A program made the translations under genes and the position numbers. A DNA stretch of 64,000 nt, taken from Galerina marginata. Its lineage: Eukaryota; Basidiomycota; Agaricomycetes; Agaricales; Galerinaceae. Within the stretch, counting starts at the first letter, position 1. The number at the start of each line of letters is the position of its first letter. Below the pieces are notes generated by a model. It was not told where the DNA came from and did not search any database. It saw only the letters and a program-made list of their open reading frames with translations. Shown piece by piece: positions 36,001 through 46,850 of this stretch. The stretch spans positions 1,612,001 through 1,676,000 of the forward strand of contig JAECYW010000004.1 in NCBI GenBank assembly GCA_023014335.1. The letters are read 5' to 3'.

Positions 36001-37023
36001 CTGCAAAATCTCAGAAAAACGATTCTAGGTGAAGTGTATCCACGCACCATCCTTCGCAATGAGCCACTCGGACTGTCCGACATTCACAATGCCAGGCTTT
36101 GCTTTAGCTCCAAGGCCTAATGTCATGTAGCCTGTGAGACCCGTCAGGGCATTCATAGCAGTGCCAGAAGACGTTGTGGGCAACGGTGTCACGATATCCA
36201 CTGCGGTCATCGAAGGGATTGAAAATATTGCATATTCAGTAGGAGAATACGCGAAACACGCAGTGTCTTGGTCCAAGAACACAATCGTACGCGCAGAGTG
36301 GGGTAAAGGGGCTTCCTAAGACAGCGATCAAACTTTGAACCAACGAGAAAATACTGCAAAAAATACCCTGACGTCCTGAGGCTCCCCATCTTTCCATGTA
36401 TAAACTACAGCCTTCCGCCGACACCCCACTAGTAGTTGCGTGAAAAGGGTTGGGATGGGTTGAGATCTTTTGAACTCAGGTTCGTTGACGTTATTTGGAT
36501 TCGTTGAAGATTGTACATTCTGAACAGATGAATGAATGGCAAAAGAAAAAGCAGCTTTGGCCTTCAGCAGAGGTGTAGGTGGAGAAAGAGAGGGCAATGG
36601 GAATAAAGTGACAGTCATTTCTTCGATGGAAATTTCAGAGAACCAGACTCCTTTGTTAAGCAGCGCAACATACCTGACAAAACAACCAGGGAGTTTACAT
36701 CTTTTACGAAGCCCAGTTGCTCTATTGACTTCTTTACAAGAGCCTTCTTCACTTCAACAGGTTCTATGGTGTCGGCACCTTCGCCTGATGGATGACATCA
36801 GCTCTGGAAACTGGTAACAATGTCGCTAGCCTCTCACTTAAGCCATAGACGTGTAGACTTCCATTAGAGGTTCCGAGATATAGCCTGTCCGCTACGAATG
36901 TCGCGTCAGCTCATGTCGAGGAAGAATGGAAGAACGGCATCTAAGCTTGCCTTGCACAGTCAATGAGTCAATCTTCTCCTTGAGTCCGGAAAGCACGACT
37001 GTGGGAGGCGTGAAAGGAGCCAT
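33013..37023 (-). CDS. VPS39: Vacuolar sorting protein VPS39/VAM6 (HOPS tethering subunit)
   Basis: Large multi-exon protein of roughly 1000 residues. In the family it is the HOPS subunit that binds Rab7/Ypt7 and tethers membranes at the vacuole. The N-terminal CNH/beta-propeller domain is recognisable from ADRLYLGTSNGSLHVYGL and continues with LFTQLLVGCRRKAVVYTWKD and CFAYSPTEYAIFSI. The helical Vps39_1/clathrin-repeat part includes RFTIRPWSEQIDELVLGGKY, IDTALYKSYLIIRP and KFAELRDLYNGKKMHSKALE. The C-terminal Vps39_2 domain ends with the zinc-binding-like pair CPQCHKRLGNSV and HYNC, then RRLQELRH and stop at 33013. Exon 1 (37023-36951) ends at a GC donor: intron 36950-36892 is GC-AG, 59 nt. 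The translation on both sides fits the family only with this splice. Confidence 0.92.
36892..36950 (-). other. GC-AG intron 1 of VPS39
   Basis: The donor reads CAAG followed by GCAAGC and the acceptor is CGTAG. Length is 59 nt and a CTGAC branch-site match is present. Splicing joins SLTVQ to ADRLYLGT, the start of the propeller. No GT donor nearby keeps this frame. Confidence 0.75.
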
Positions 37024-37202
37024 GTTTTCAGATAAATGGGAGTATGCGTTCGTTAGTGAGTGAATCAAGCAGATCTTCGCGGGTTCGTCATGTTAGATCA
37101 ACTTCAAGTTGCAGAACGCGAATGTCTGGTGTCTGGCTGCAAACACATTGTCTGGAGCCAACAAAATTAGCCATAGAGGTATAAAACCAATTTTTAAAGA
37201 TT

Positions 37203-37273
37203 GCATTGATGGTGTAGCGGTAACATTGGGTCTTCCCATGGCCTAGCTCCGGGTTCGACTCCCGGTCAATGCA
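37203..37273 (+). tRNA. tRNA-Gly, anticodon CCC
   Basis: A 71-nt intronless cloverleaf. Acceptor arms GCATTGA and TCAATGC pair perfectly. The D-stem is GTGT/ACAT, and the anticodon stem GGGTC/GGCCT encloses the loop TTCCCAT with CCC at positions 34-36. The T-arm is CCGGG-TTCGACT-CCCGG, and the discriminator base is A. Internal promoter elements are visible: a B box GGTTCGACTCC and an A-box-like GGTGTAGCGGTAAC. It decodes GGG codons. It lies 180 bp upstream of VPS39 on the opposite strand. Confidence 0.93.
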
Positions 37274-37293
37274 CTCCCACTGAACTTGGTGAC

Positions 37294-37302
37294 TTTTTTT
37301 TT
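37294..37302 (+). terminator. RNA polymerase III terminator of tRNA-Gly
   Basis: A run of nine T on the coding strand begins 21 nt after the tRNA's 3' base, a standard Pol III stop signal. Confidence 0.75.
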
Positions 37303-37832
37303 GTTGGCTGACTTCTATGTACATAGACCACCTCTAAGTCAACCCAGCTGCTGTACAAACTGCTTGAATATTTTTAGACCATTGAGCTTCACACTTCTGC
37401 ACATTTAGCTTGCTTTATTATAATTTCAAGGCGCAAAAACTGAAAGTCAGGACCGAAGTAGGTTTACAGGTCTTGCTCGTAAAAGACTACATTGCCCAAA
37501 TATCGCCCCAGTCGACCTCTTGGTTGACCTCGGGTCCTTGACACGGTTGGAAGGATCATATACTCGATACCAGGTCCCCTTGGGCGCGGAAGAAAAAATA
37601 TGTGTGGGCTGGGCTGATACCATCTCACAGTCCGACGAGTCCGTGTTTCCGCCACCATACTTAGAGGCTGGATTCGAGCCTAAAAGGATCAGATAGTACT
37701 TATTGAATATTCTTCGGCTCAATTTTTCGAGGGCAATTTTCCAAATCCCAGTTCGTCGAATCCAGACACGGCTCACAACCTAAACTATAAGTACACACAA
37801 ATGACAAGATTATACGAAACCCAGTCTTCCGG
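37303..37832. other. Intergenic region between tRNA-Gly and the TPR-CHAT gene
   Basis: A minus frame at 37447-37776 has no start context, splice partner or recognised motif. Otherwise this is the 3' flank of the TPR-CHAT gene. Confidence 0.4.
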
Positions 37833-40800
37833 TCAACCTCCCAGATGAATGAATGGAACCCAGCGACGAAATTCAATATTTTTGGAACGCAATATTTGGA
37901 CCGCAATTTGAAGTGCCTGAGCAGACTTTGTGGTGTCGGGTTCTCGAGTAGCCTTTCCGTCAACACCTTTGAAGATTTCTTCATAAACAGCGTCGGCAAC
38001 GATAGGTCCATCTTCATCCGTCATTTCCCTGAAAGGTGGATGAAGAGGCACTGCCCGTGAAGTGGAATGGTGCAAACTCACCACATCGTACCAATAACGC
38101 TGCGAAAGCCAGCAAACAATAAACTCGCACCTAAGCTCATGGCCTCATCCGGCATGTTTTCGTCTCCCATAACCGTCTCGCAAGCGCATAGGAAAGCCAA
38201 CGACCCATGAGGTATGCTTTCCTTCATAATTCTGTAAATTTGGAGCAACCCATCCTCTAGTTTGAGTCCGCTGTTAAGGGGCTCCAATTTGTCTTGCTTT
38301 CCATGGCATGCAAAGTGGACTATGGACGCAGTCGAAAGACCAGAAGCAACGCCTTCTACGGTTGCTGGTGTTTCTGGGACTCCAAATTTCAGTAGGGTAT
38401 CGCTAGATGCATGTTTTTCAATTACTGCGAGCTCCTTTTTGGTAGAAGGGAGCTCTTTGGATTGAATAACGACCAGCATCTTGAAGGATATAGCAGGTGG
38501 AATAGAGGCTGTTGGCTTGAGCAATGAAGCAATCGTGGGTGTGTACGAGGAAACAAAGTAATCGGAGGCATATTCATTATCTGACCCATGGTTGTATAAA
38601 CCTGCTGAGTGAATAGGCAAAAAGGTGAAGTCCCCCGTTGGACACCATTGCAAGGTCGGCAATGGCTCTTCTTGTTTCTGTAGGGTTTGCAAGGTATCAA
38701 CTTCGCAATTCAATGACTGCAAAACTGGTTACTCACTCTGATATCAAGAAAATCGATGACAGGTTTTACAAGATTGTTCCAGAGTATTTCCAAAACAAAT
38801 TTGAAAATATCGTCGGACGATTGCAGCCCCTTAATTTTTTCATACCTCATTCCACGTTCTTCACCACGAAGAAATTCCACTTCTTTCTCTGTTTCCTTTG
38901 TTAAATCACGCGAAGGGGTCGTTTGCGAAACTGCATGTCGTACGAGACCGACAAGTTTCTGCAGCTTAGCCGTTGCCAAGGTTGGGAGCTGCATATGATG
39001 TACCAGTGTCGCTGTGAGAACCAGACAATGACTACCAGCAGGGTGATCAATGAGAAGGATGACCGGATGTTCAGCTGCAGCAACCTGAAGCGACGAGAAA
39101 CTGCGTGGTCTGAGAAAATCTTCAAATCCTTGGAGACGTCGCACCTCGTCAAGGGCTTTCAACCATTCCTCATTAAGACGATTTAATCTGGCAGTTTCGT
39201 GTTCGACGGTTAGCTTCTTTCTATTGTCCAACATTTTTGTAGACATGTCCCGGTGTGAACCCTTTTCTAGGGCAGTCGCGATACCTCGCATCCTATCCGC
39301 AAGATCTTCAGGGAGTTCATCCAAGGGTGAGCGTAAAGCTAAAGCCTGCGACCAGAAGATAGCTCTTCCAGCTTCGAGTAATTCGACAGCTTTGGGTAAG
39401 TCTCCTGCTTGAATCGCGCAGATGGATGCCGCACGAGCCATTCCATCACCTGCTGCCTCGAGGACCTCCTGCCTGGATTGTATATCTGTGCTAAAAGCAG
39501 CCAACTGCGGCAAAATTTGTAAAGTGGCACTATAAGCATCTAGCGCTGATGCATGGTTATTACGAATGGATGCGTGCGCCACCCACCGCTTCGCGATAAG
39601 CAGGCGTTGCCGAGCAGGTTGAGGGTTACACTGTACAGCAGCGGCAAATGCTGACATGGCCTGTTCCAGATAATCAGACTTATTTTCCATTAACAGATGA
39701 GCACGAGCAAGCCTGTCCCCCAGAGCATCAAGAAAGCGGGCTCGAAGAGGATGGGATGCAGGCTGAAGTTCGATGGCTGCTCTACTCAATGAAAGGCATT
39801 CCTCAAGGTCAGTTTGTTGGGATTTTTGTTCATATCTGTCCCACAACGACTTTGCGAGATTTCCAAGAGACTCGGATCGAAGGGGATGGGGTAAAGGTCG
39901 AAGCTCGAGAGCCTCTCTGTTCAGTAAAATAGACTCTTCGAGATCTGGCTGTTGACCTAGTTTTTCAAATCGGCCCCATAAGGCACTTGCAAGATTGTTA
40001 AGGTACATAGATTGGTCAGGATGCGGCGAAGGTCGAAGCTCGAGTGCCTGCCTATACAGTGAAATGGTTTCCTCGAGATCGGTCTGATGAGCAAGTTCAA
40101 CAAACCGAGTCCACAGGCTACTTGCAAGGTTACTGAGGGATAGCGCTCGTTCAGGATGCGACAGAGACAGAAGTTCAAGAGATTTTCTGTTTAATGAAAT
40201 AGCTTCCTCAAGATCATCTTGCTGACCGAGTTGCTCAAAGCGGATTTGCAGAGTAGCAGCAAGGTTACTGAGAGGGGCAGTCAACAGAGAGTGGGTTGGA
40301 GAAAGAATATTGAGGGCTTCTCTATACAACAAAACGACCTCATCGAGATCACTTTGCTGGCCAGTTTGTTGGAATCGGGCATGCAGCCCACTTGCAAGAT
40401 TATTGAGGGAGCCAAAACGCTCAGGATGTGGAAAAGGTCGAAGATGAAGAGCTTCTCTGTCTAAAGTAATAGATTCCTCGAGGTCAGTTTGTTGAGATTT
40501 TCTCTGGAATCGAGCCTCGAGACCCCTGGCAAGATTGCTGAGGGACGTTGATCGATGGGGTGAAGAACCGAACTCGAGAGCTTCTCGGCTCAATAAAATG
40601 GCTTCCTCCAGATCGTTTTCCTGACCTAACTGTTCGAATTTGCTTTGTAAACAATTGGCGAGGTTATTGAGGTAGATGGGTCGATCAGGATCAGGTACAG
40701 GCCGTAATTTGAGAGCTTCCCTATGCAACAAGATGGCCTCGATGAGATCACCTTGCGCTCCAAATTGGTCAAATCTGGTCCATAGACTGTTCGCAAGGTT

Positions 40801-41559
40801 GGTGAGTGATATGGATCGAAGTGGATGTGGTGGAGGTAGGAGCTCGAGGGAATCTTTCTCCAAAGAGATGGCTTCTTCGAGGTCATTTCGAACACCATGC
40901 TGCTTGAATCGGGTCGCGAGGATACTCGCAAGCCTTGTGAGGGAGATGGCTCGATTAGGATGAAGCGGTGGGCGCAGTGAAAGAGCATCTCTACTCAATG
41001 ATGTAGCTTCGTCCAAATCAGATTCCTCACCCAGGCGTTCAAATCGAGTCCATAATCTAGTCGCGAGATTTCCCAGAGACACCGGTCTATCAGGATGAGG
41101 TGATGGCTGAAGTTGGAGGGCTTGCTTGCTCAAGGAAATGGCTTCATCGAGATCGCGGATGTGACCCGACTGCTCGAACCGGGTCCAAAGGTTATCTGCA
41201 AGATTATTGAGAGGCGTAGATCCATCACGGTGGAATGAAGATGCGAATTTGAGAACCTCCCTGCCTAGCAAAATTGCTTCGTCGAGATCGCTTTGTTGAC
41301 CGAATGCCTCAAATCGCGTCGAGTAAGCAGAGCTTAAGCCATCCATCGCGGCGACGTACATCTCACTATCATCCGGTAGGCCTTCAACTCCTTCGCGCAT
41401 TAGTTTGATAGCCTGATCCAGGTCATCGATAGTCCCCGATTCCTCGAATTGCTCAATTAAATAAGCAGCAAGTTCAAAGCCTAACAGGTCTTCTGAGCCA
41501 TCTTCGTCGATATCCATTTCTTCAACATCCGTTTCTTCGTCTGACTCTTCGGCGTCCAT
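37833..41559 (-). CDS. TPR-repeat protein with C-terminal CHAT (caspase-like) domain
   Basis: Three exons (41559-38737, 38716-38082, 38028-37833) give 1217 residues. After an acidic start, twelve 45-residue helical units run from about residue 82 to 620, each of the type RFEQ-G-DLDEAISL-REAL-P-HPDR-SLNNLA-LWT; a degenerate unit precedes them. The C-terminal ~350 residues form a CHAT domain (caspase HetF associated with TPRs): VILLIDHPAGSHCLVLTAT opens it, STASIVHFACHGKQD holds the presumed catalytic His, SLAFLCACETVMGDE holds the Cys, and EAMSLGASLLFAGFRSVIGT then WVPFIHLGG close it. The His-Cys dyad is intact, so proteolytic activity is possible but unproven. CHAT proteases of this layout act in bacterial immunity and cell death; fungal copies are common in agarics, with role largely unknown. 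Units 1-12 are very regular at DNA level, so copy number may vary. Confidence 0.9.
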
Positions 41560-43088
41560 TGCTTCGACCTGCTTGAAATGCCAAGTTTAAAGAGTTTTTT
41601 TTTTTGAGAAGACTATCTGATATAGTCGCCTCTTACATTTGCTACCACGTTATCGGCATGGAGAGATTCAGTGGTGGTGCTAGGGCAGCTAGAGGTTGTC
41701 TTGCAAGCGTTAAATCATGCATCCATAGGTATAATGTAAAATCCAAGTTGGCCATGAAGTACGTACGAAAAATAATTCAGTGCTTGCTTCGCTTGGATTA
41801 CTCCCCTCGGAGCTTGAGGAGGCCTACAAGGCGAAGTTAAAAAATTAGCGAACTGGGAGTCATGCAGTCTGCAGTTGGTCTGCAGCAAACCTGATGCTGT
41901 GGGACGGCTGGCAAAGACATTGGGTAATCCATAGCACAGTACAATTAGAGGGAGAGAAATTCTCATTCAAGATACTTATCTCTGGCTGATTGGGCTGAGC
42001 GTTTGAGCAAGTGGATCAACGCTCTACCGATTTGTCATCAGTCGTGAGAGCTATGCATCACAAACGATCTCTCAGCACGATTTCAAGTTGGAACCACTGA
42101 GGTCCGACACTGCTCGATGCCTCTCGAGACTCAGGATGGCAATTTCCATCAGGATACTCGTCGTTCATCAACAATTCTGGCGGTGGCTTAGACGACCAAG
42201 TGTAATCTCCTCACTCTGGGCCTGGCTTGTGGCTAATTATACTTGCTTTCGACGAGCATAAGTACTATGTATGTCACAGCCTTCTTGAAATCGTGATGGT
42301 TGTCCAACCATAGAGAGCCGTCGAGTTCCTGTTCGATGGCTTCAAGCACTTTCTGCCTTCAGGCTGCTCGGATACAGATACAGAAAGGCGGTGCGTTGAG
42401 TATCCAGCTTGACATAGATGTCAACGACCTTCAGTCATTAGATTTAGTGCACTGACGAAGGGCGGAGGCTCGTCGAAAGGTGAGTTTATAAATAACACTC
42501 GGTCGGTGTCAATGTCAACCCACCTCATCTTCCTATCAACTTGGCAGGATCGTTTGAGAAAATTCTTTGTTCGACCTGAAACTTAAATGCGTTCTGAGAA
42601 CGAAAAATCAAAACACACTTGCTGATTCGGCGGTCTGCAAAATGTTTGGAGATTTTAATTGGAGTGGAATGAGGCGCGCGATTTATAAAAAACGCGTCCG
42701 GCCCATCTTTAATTCCTTTAGCCTTGCGCAATAATCTGCCAGGCGATATCGCAGGGGACACCGGGCGTGGGCCCAGCGGATAAGCGCTTTGTGGGTTGAT
42801 CAAAACTTCAAAAGTCATCAAAAACCCTGAAGGCCTGACGTATCATCCTGATGAAAACCATAACGACCATGTGTCCCAGCGTCATTCTCAGCACTGAGCA
42901 GAGTGATTGCCGGACCAAACTGATCATCTGATTGTGAGGCGTTGAGTACGTATAAATACCACCAAGGATGAACCGAGATTCCCCAGCTGTGCTCACCCAT
43001 CCACCTCGAACTCTGTGCTGGTCACTTAGTCAACGCCAAAAAAGAAATCCCCTCCCTTCTACATCTCATCAACTCTACTCATTTCAAT
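41560..43088. other. 1.5-kb intergenic region
   Basis: Promoters of the divergent TPR-CHAT and His-rich genes plus sequence without recognisable genes. A partial A-box-like sequence near 42010-42030 does not complete a tRNA. Confidence 0.45.
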
Positions 43089-44076
43089 ATGGTTCACGCC
43101 GCATCCGCTGTTGCCTTCGCCGTTGTTGCCCTCAATGCGGCTTCCACCCTGGCCATGTCTTCCTACGAGTAAGTTTTTTCTCTTTGGCTTGCTGTACCGG
43201 ACAAGTGCTCATTTGCATTCCAGGATCGCTGATTTGATGGAGCGCGACTTCGATGACTTTGAAGTCGAGGCCCGCGATTTTGACTTCCTTGACGAATTTG
43301 AGGCCCGCGACCTCCTCGACCAGTTTGAGGAACGCGACTTCGACGATATGGGCTTGGACTCCCGCGAGATCCAGGAAGTGTTTGAGTACCTCCGTGACGT
43401 TACCTCCACCAAGGCTATCGCCAGTACCTCTGCCTTGCCCACTGTCACTCAGACCAAGACATGGCACCCCAGGGCCACCGCCTGCTCCAAGTCAGAGGCC
43501 AAGGCTCAGGACGCTGCGAGGAAGGCTGCGAAGAAGGCCGCGAAAGACGCCAAGAAGAATGCGAAGGCTGCAAAGAAACTTGCTAAGAAGCAACATCACC
43601 ACGATCTCCTCAGGCTCTTGCGTCACCACCACCACCACCACCATTCCCAGAATGCGAAGGTGGCTGCAACTACCTCCGCGTCCGTTTCTGCCACTTCTGC
43701 ACCTGTCTCTGGTAGCGTCTCCGCGACCAGCACCAGCGTGTCAGCAACTGCTACCCCCACACATCACCATCACCACCACCACAAATTGGCTCGTCTCGCT
43801 CACATCCACCCCCTCCATCTCCACCGTCACCACAAGGTCGCAGCGACCCCAAGTGTTAGCGCTAATGCTAAGAGCGCGCAGATCACCCCTGCACCCCAGG
43901 CTAGCAATGCTTTGGAGGTCTCCAGCTCGACTCACACTAAGCACGGTACCGTCACTATCAAAGTTACGACCACTGCCGCTCGTCCCGAGTGCACCAAACG
44001 TAACATCTTGAAGAAGAGTTACAAGGCCACCGACGGTTACTTCACCCGCGAACTGGAGATTGACGAGCTCGACTAA
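43089..44076 (+). CDS. Secreted histidine-rich repeat protein
   Basis: Exons 43089-43168 and 43224-44076 give 310 residues. The N-terminus MVHAASAVAFAVVALNAAST is a clear signal peptide. Residues ~28-80 hold acidic repeats of about 10-11 residues built on RDFDxxxEFEA (ERDFDDFEVEA, ARDFDFLDEFEA, ARDLLDQFEE, ERDFDDMGLDS). Residues ~119-150 are almost only Ala and Lys (ARKAAKKAAKDAKKNAKAAK). Two runs of seven His lie near residues 161-168 and 206-213, separated by Ser/Thr/Ala-rich, probably O-glycosylated stretches. The C-terminal part has KHGTVTIKVTTTAARPEC and ends IDELD. No enzyme domain is seen. His clusters suggest metal binding at the wall or outside the cell; that is inference. Such repeat-plus-His proteins are probably lineage-specific. 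Confidence 0.8.
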
Positions 44077-44797
44077 GTGGTACATGGTTTTTTAAACAGC
44101 TAGAGATATGGTTATGTAGAAGCCTCCGAGTTTCGGATTTCTTATCCAGCGATAGTACTGCTACGAACATGCCAAGGAAATAAATATCCTGTTCTCCCAA
44201 ACATTTTGTGACGTCTGAGACTCGACTTTTTTTCACGCAATGTCAGTCAAGTTGTTGGAATCAGGTGAATCTTGAAATGGATATGTACATAGTGCGTGAT
44301 ATTTGGCCCTTTCGCTCCGCTCGAGCATTCGGGATTGACGTTATCTTTTTGTAAAGTACAGTACGCCAATGTCAAGGACAATGTGGCGCCAGACTGGAAA
44401 GGTAACTTGACATACTGTAAGCCATGGCTGTGACCAACGCCAGGCAGTGCTCGTATTCGCTGAACCGTTTGGGAACCGTTTGGATGGAATGAATAGTGCA
44501 ATAGTTTACAGGATAATATTAGGCTGGGAGTAGAGGGGAACCAGACGTTCCTTGGTTCTCTATCCCAGGGCATGGGTGCAAAGAAAGGACAGAGTATATC
44601 GATAGACAACCATGGCTAACGATGACTTTGGGCAACAAAGGTAATTGAGAGATACGACTTCGGAAAGCCGAAGCGGGAGCCGTGGGGAGACGGTTAGGAA
44701 TGACATTCCTCAAATCGTGCATAACGTGTGGTTCGGTAGTCTTGATTACGACGCAATTCACGAAGTAGTCCTTTAAGGCGGAAAGAGGTTGAAATCT
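44077..44797. other. Convergent 3' intergenic region
   Basis: Between the His-rich and F-box genes. Minus frames here (44247-44761) show no motif; nothing else seen. Confidence 0.45.
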
Positions 44798-46390
44798 CTA
44801 ATATGGCTTTGTGTAGTCAGGGACTTTGACGAATTCGTCTGGCGATAGGCCGTTGAAGGTGACCACCGACGGCAGAGCAGCTACTAACAGTGCTCGTGTT
44901 TCGTTCCATTTTCCGGAACAGTAGTATGTCGGCAAAGTTAAACGACGCAGTGCCCAGTCAGGATATGTGCGGTTTGCCATGCCTTCGAAAAAAGTAGATG
45001 CTTCAAGCTATGAAATAAATACATTAATTTTCCATGGAGAAATGACCAAATGAGAAGACCAACACTGTGCGTAAAGCGGTACAGTGAACGGTTTCAATCC
45101 ATGCGCCGCTGTCCTGACCAGTCAAGGCTTCAAAGCCCAATTCCAAATGATGGAGGTTTGGTAGTTGCTGACTGAGTAAATCCAAGAGATTACAGCTCAA
45201 AAAATAGATACGCATTTCCAGGTTTTGAAGCTGTGACTCTGGGCTGCTAAAAACCGCAACTAAACTCTGTACTTCGGTGAAAGTAAGAGTATGATCACGC
45301 AGCGCAAGCCTGGACAATGTCATTCGCATCGGATAAAGATACCTTGTTAAACTTGCTGTCATCAAGCTCCTTTGACCAGTTTTGGTCCACGGAAGGAGGC
45401 CGAGTTCCAAAGATGTCAGACGTATCTGCACCTGGAAAATAGGATGGGAAAAGAAATCATCCGGAGTAAGCAGGAGGCTGAGGTTGTTCGGAAGAAGGTC
45501 ACAAATAAGGATGCTCAGGTCTCTGAGCGTGTTTGCTTGCTTCCGCAAGAAAGAATCGATTCCGGTGAGAAATCCTGGCCGCAGCCGGTTCAATGGGAGG
45601 TTGATGGAAAGCCTTTTGAGTTGAGGTAGTCGGCCCAAGTTATGGAAAAAACGGAATGGATTGACTGCCGCCCGAGGTATGTCAACCGAAAGACCGTGCA
45701 GCGATTGCGCATGCAATCCAATAAACGAGATTATCAAGGGAAATATTTTCTCGTCGATCACGATGGGATTGGCGTGTTCCACGCGCAATGTGATGTTAAG
45801 GTCTTCAAGGGACTTAAAGGTCGGGGCCGCAGTAAGGACTTTGGGATATGCCTCCAATGGAATTGCGAGTGAGAGACTTCGCACTCGAGAGCCATGAGCA
45901 AACCAGGCAGCAGCGATCAATAATGTCGTCGAATTGAACATTCGTAAATCATCCGATGGGTAGCAACCTATTGTTAACGATGTCACTTCGGTCATGCAAG
46001 TGAGATGTCGGAGAAGGGCGGAGGACTTAATGTGCTTTCCTGCTTGTCGGACGAAATTCAGTCTTCCGGCGAAGGGCGCGATGTGGGTATTCATAAGTTT
46101 ACCGAAGAGATGTGGACGAAGGATCAGAGAGCGAACCCGCGTGGCCACCACTGGACTGGGCGGCGGGTTAGGTTAATCAACAAATGTAAGGCTCAACAAG
46201 TTTACCTCATGTTCATGAGGCACCGACAAGTGTTTTCATCTGCAATATCGTGAATCATGACCTGGCAATATCGCTCGTTCATTGCCATGTCGAAGAATGC
46301 CGAATTCACGCTATAGAGCCTCGAAAGTTCCAGTTTTGGAATGAAGTTGGCAACGAGACACCAAATGTCGTAAGGTAGAGACGGCCCCAT
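44798..46390 (-). CDS. F-box/LRR-type protein
   Basis: Predicted substrate adaptor of an SCF ubiquitin ligase. ATG at 46390 lies in strong context (ACCATGGG). Exon 1 (46390-46206) encodes an F-box-like start, GPSLPYDIWCLVANFIP and LSRLYSVNSAFFDMAMNERY. Exon 2 starts at 46155 (MSPVVATRVRSLILRP after joining). It runs as leucine-rich, irregular LRR-like sequence with SLEDLNITLRVEH, LKRLSINLPLN, LRDLSILICDLLP, LTSLELGLLPW and LHHLELGFEALTG. Its donor near 45066 is weak and could not be fixed. The last exon starts near 45015 (LEASTFFEGM) and ends with DEFVKVPDYTKPY at 44798. Agaric genomes carry many such genes, each with an unknown target. It shares its upstream region with the divergent gene at 46851. 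Confidence 0.75.
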
Positions 46391-46850
46391 GGTGGCTCTT
46401 CGTTGAAAGTCAGTAAGGAAGTATTTTTTATGGCGTTGGTCCTCGGATGCCTTAAGTAAGGCCAACAGATCCTTTGCGGAAAGGCAGTGCAGGCAAGTCA
46501 AGTCATAACGGTGCAAATATTAATCCTGGGCGATCATCAATGCAATGCAGAACATTTTCGATTTGCACAGGTTCCTTGGCGTTCAACATGCAGATGAGAG
46601 TCCGCTTCAACTTTCAAGTTGAGCACAGAAGGCTTGATTACCAATGCCCGCGGTCATGCCGCCAGTCACAAACGCGTCGAGTCACGATGGTCACCTCTTG
46701 TTGATCGCGTTCGGAACCTTATTTGGAGTTGTCACTTTGCCTCCGCGATTTGAATGACTTTGCAACCTGACTACTACAACCTTTTCTTGAAAATCTCCCA
46801 ACGTCGACTATTCTTATTGCTATTCTTATTGCACAGGAAATTACCAGGAA
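46391..46850. promoter_or_regulatory. Divergent promoter region (F-box gene / nuclear protein gene)
   Basis: A 460-bp stretch separates the two head-to-head start codons at 46390 and 46851. No clear TATA box was seen. Near 46813-46831 there is a short direct repeat of TATTCTTATTGC. Shared regulation is possible but not shown. Confidence 0.4.

Noticed and set aside
37447..37776. 109-codon minus frame after the TPR-CHAT gene
   Set aside because: No start context or motif, and the CHAT domain already ends normally at 37833.
38901..41000. Many plus-strand frames across the TPR array
   Set aside because: They are antisense to the 12-unit TPR repeat and repeat with its period.
42005..42035. tRNA A-box-like sequence (GGTAGAGCGTTGATCC on the minus strand)
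   Set aside because: No matching B box or acceptor stem, so no cloverleaf forms.
43253..44011. 252-codon plus frame overlapping the His-rich gene
   Set aside because: Shifted-frame shadow; the main frame has the signal peptide, the clean splice and the repeats.
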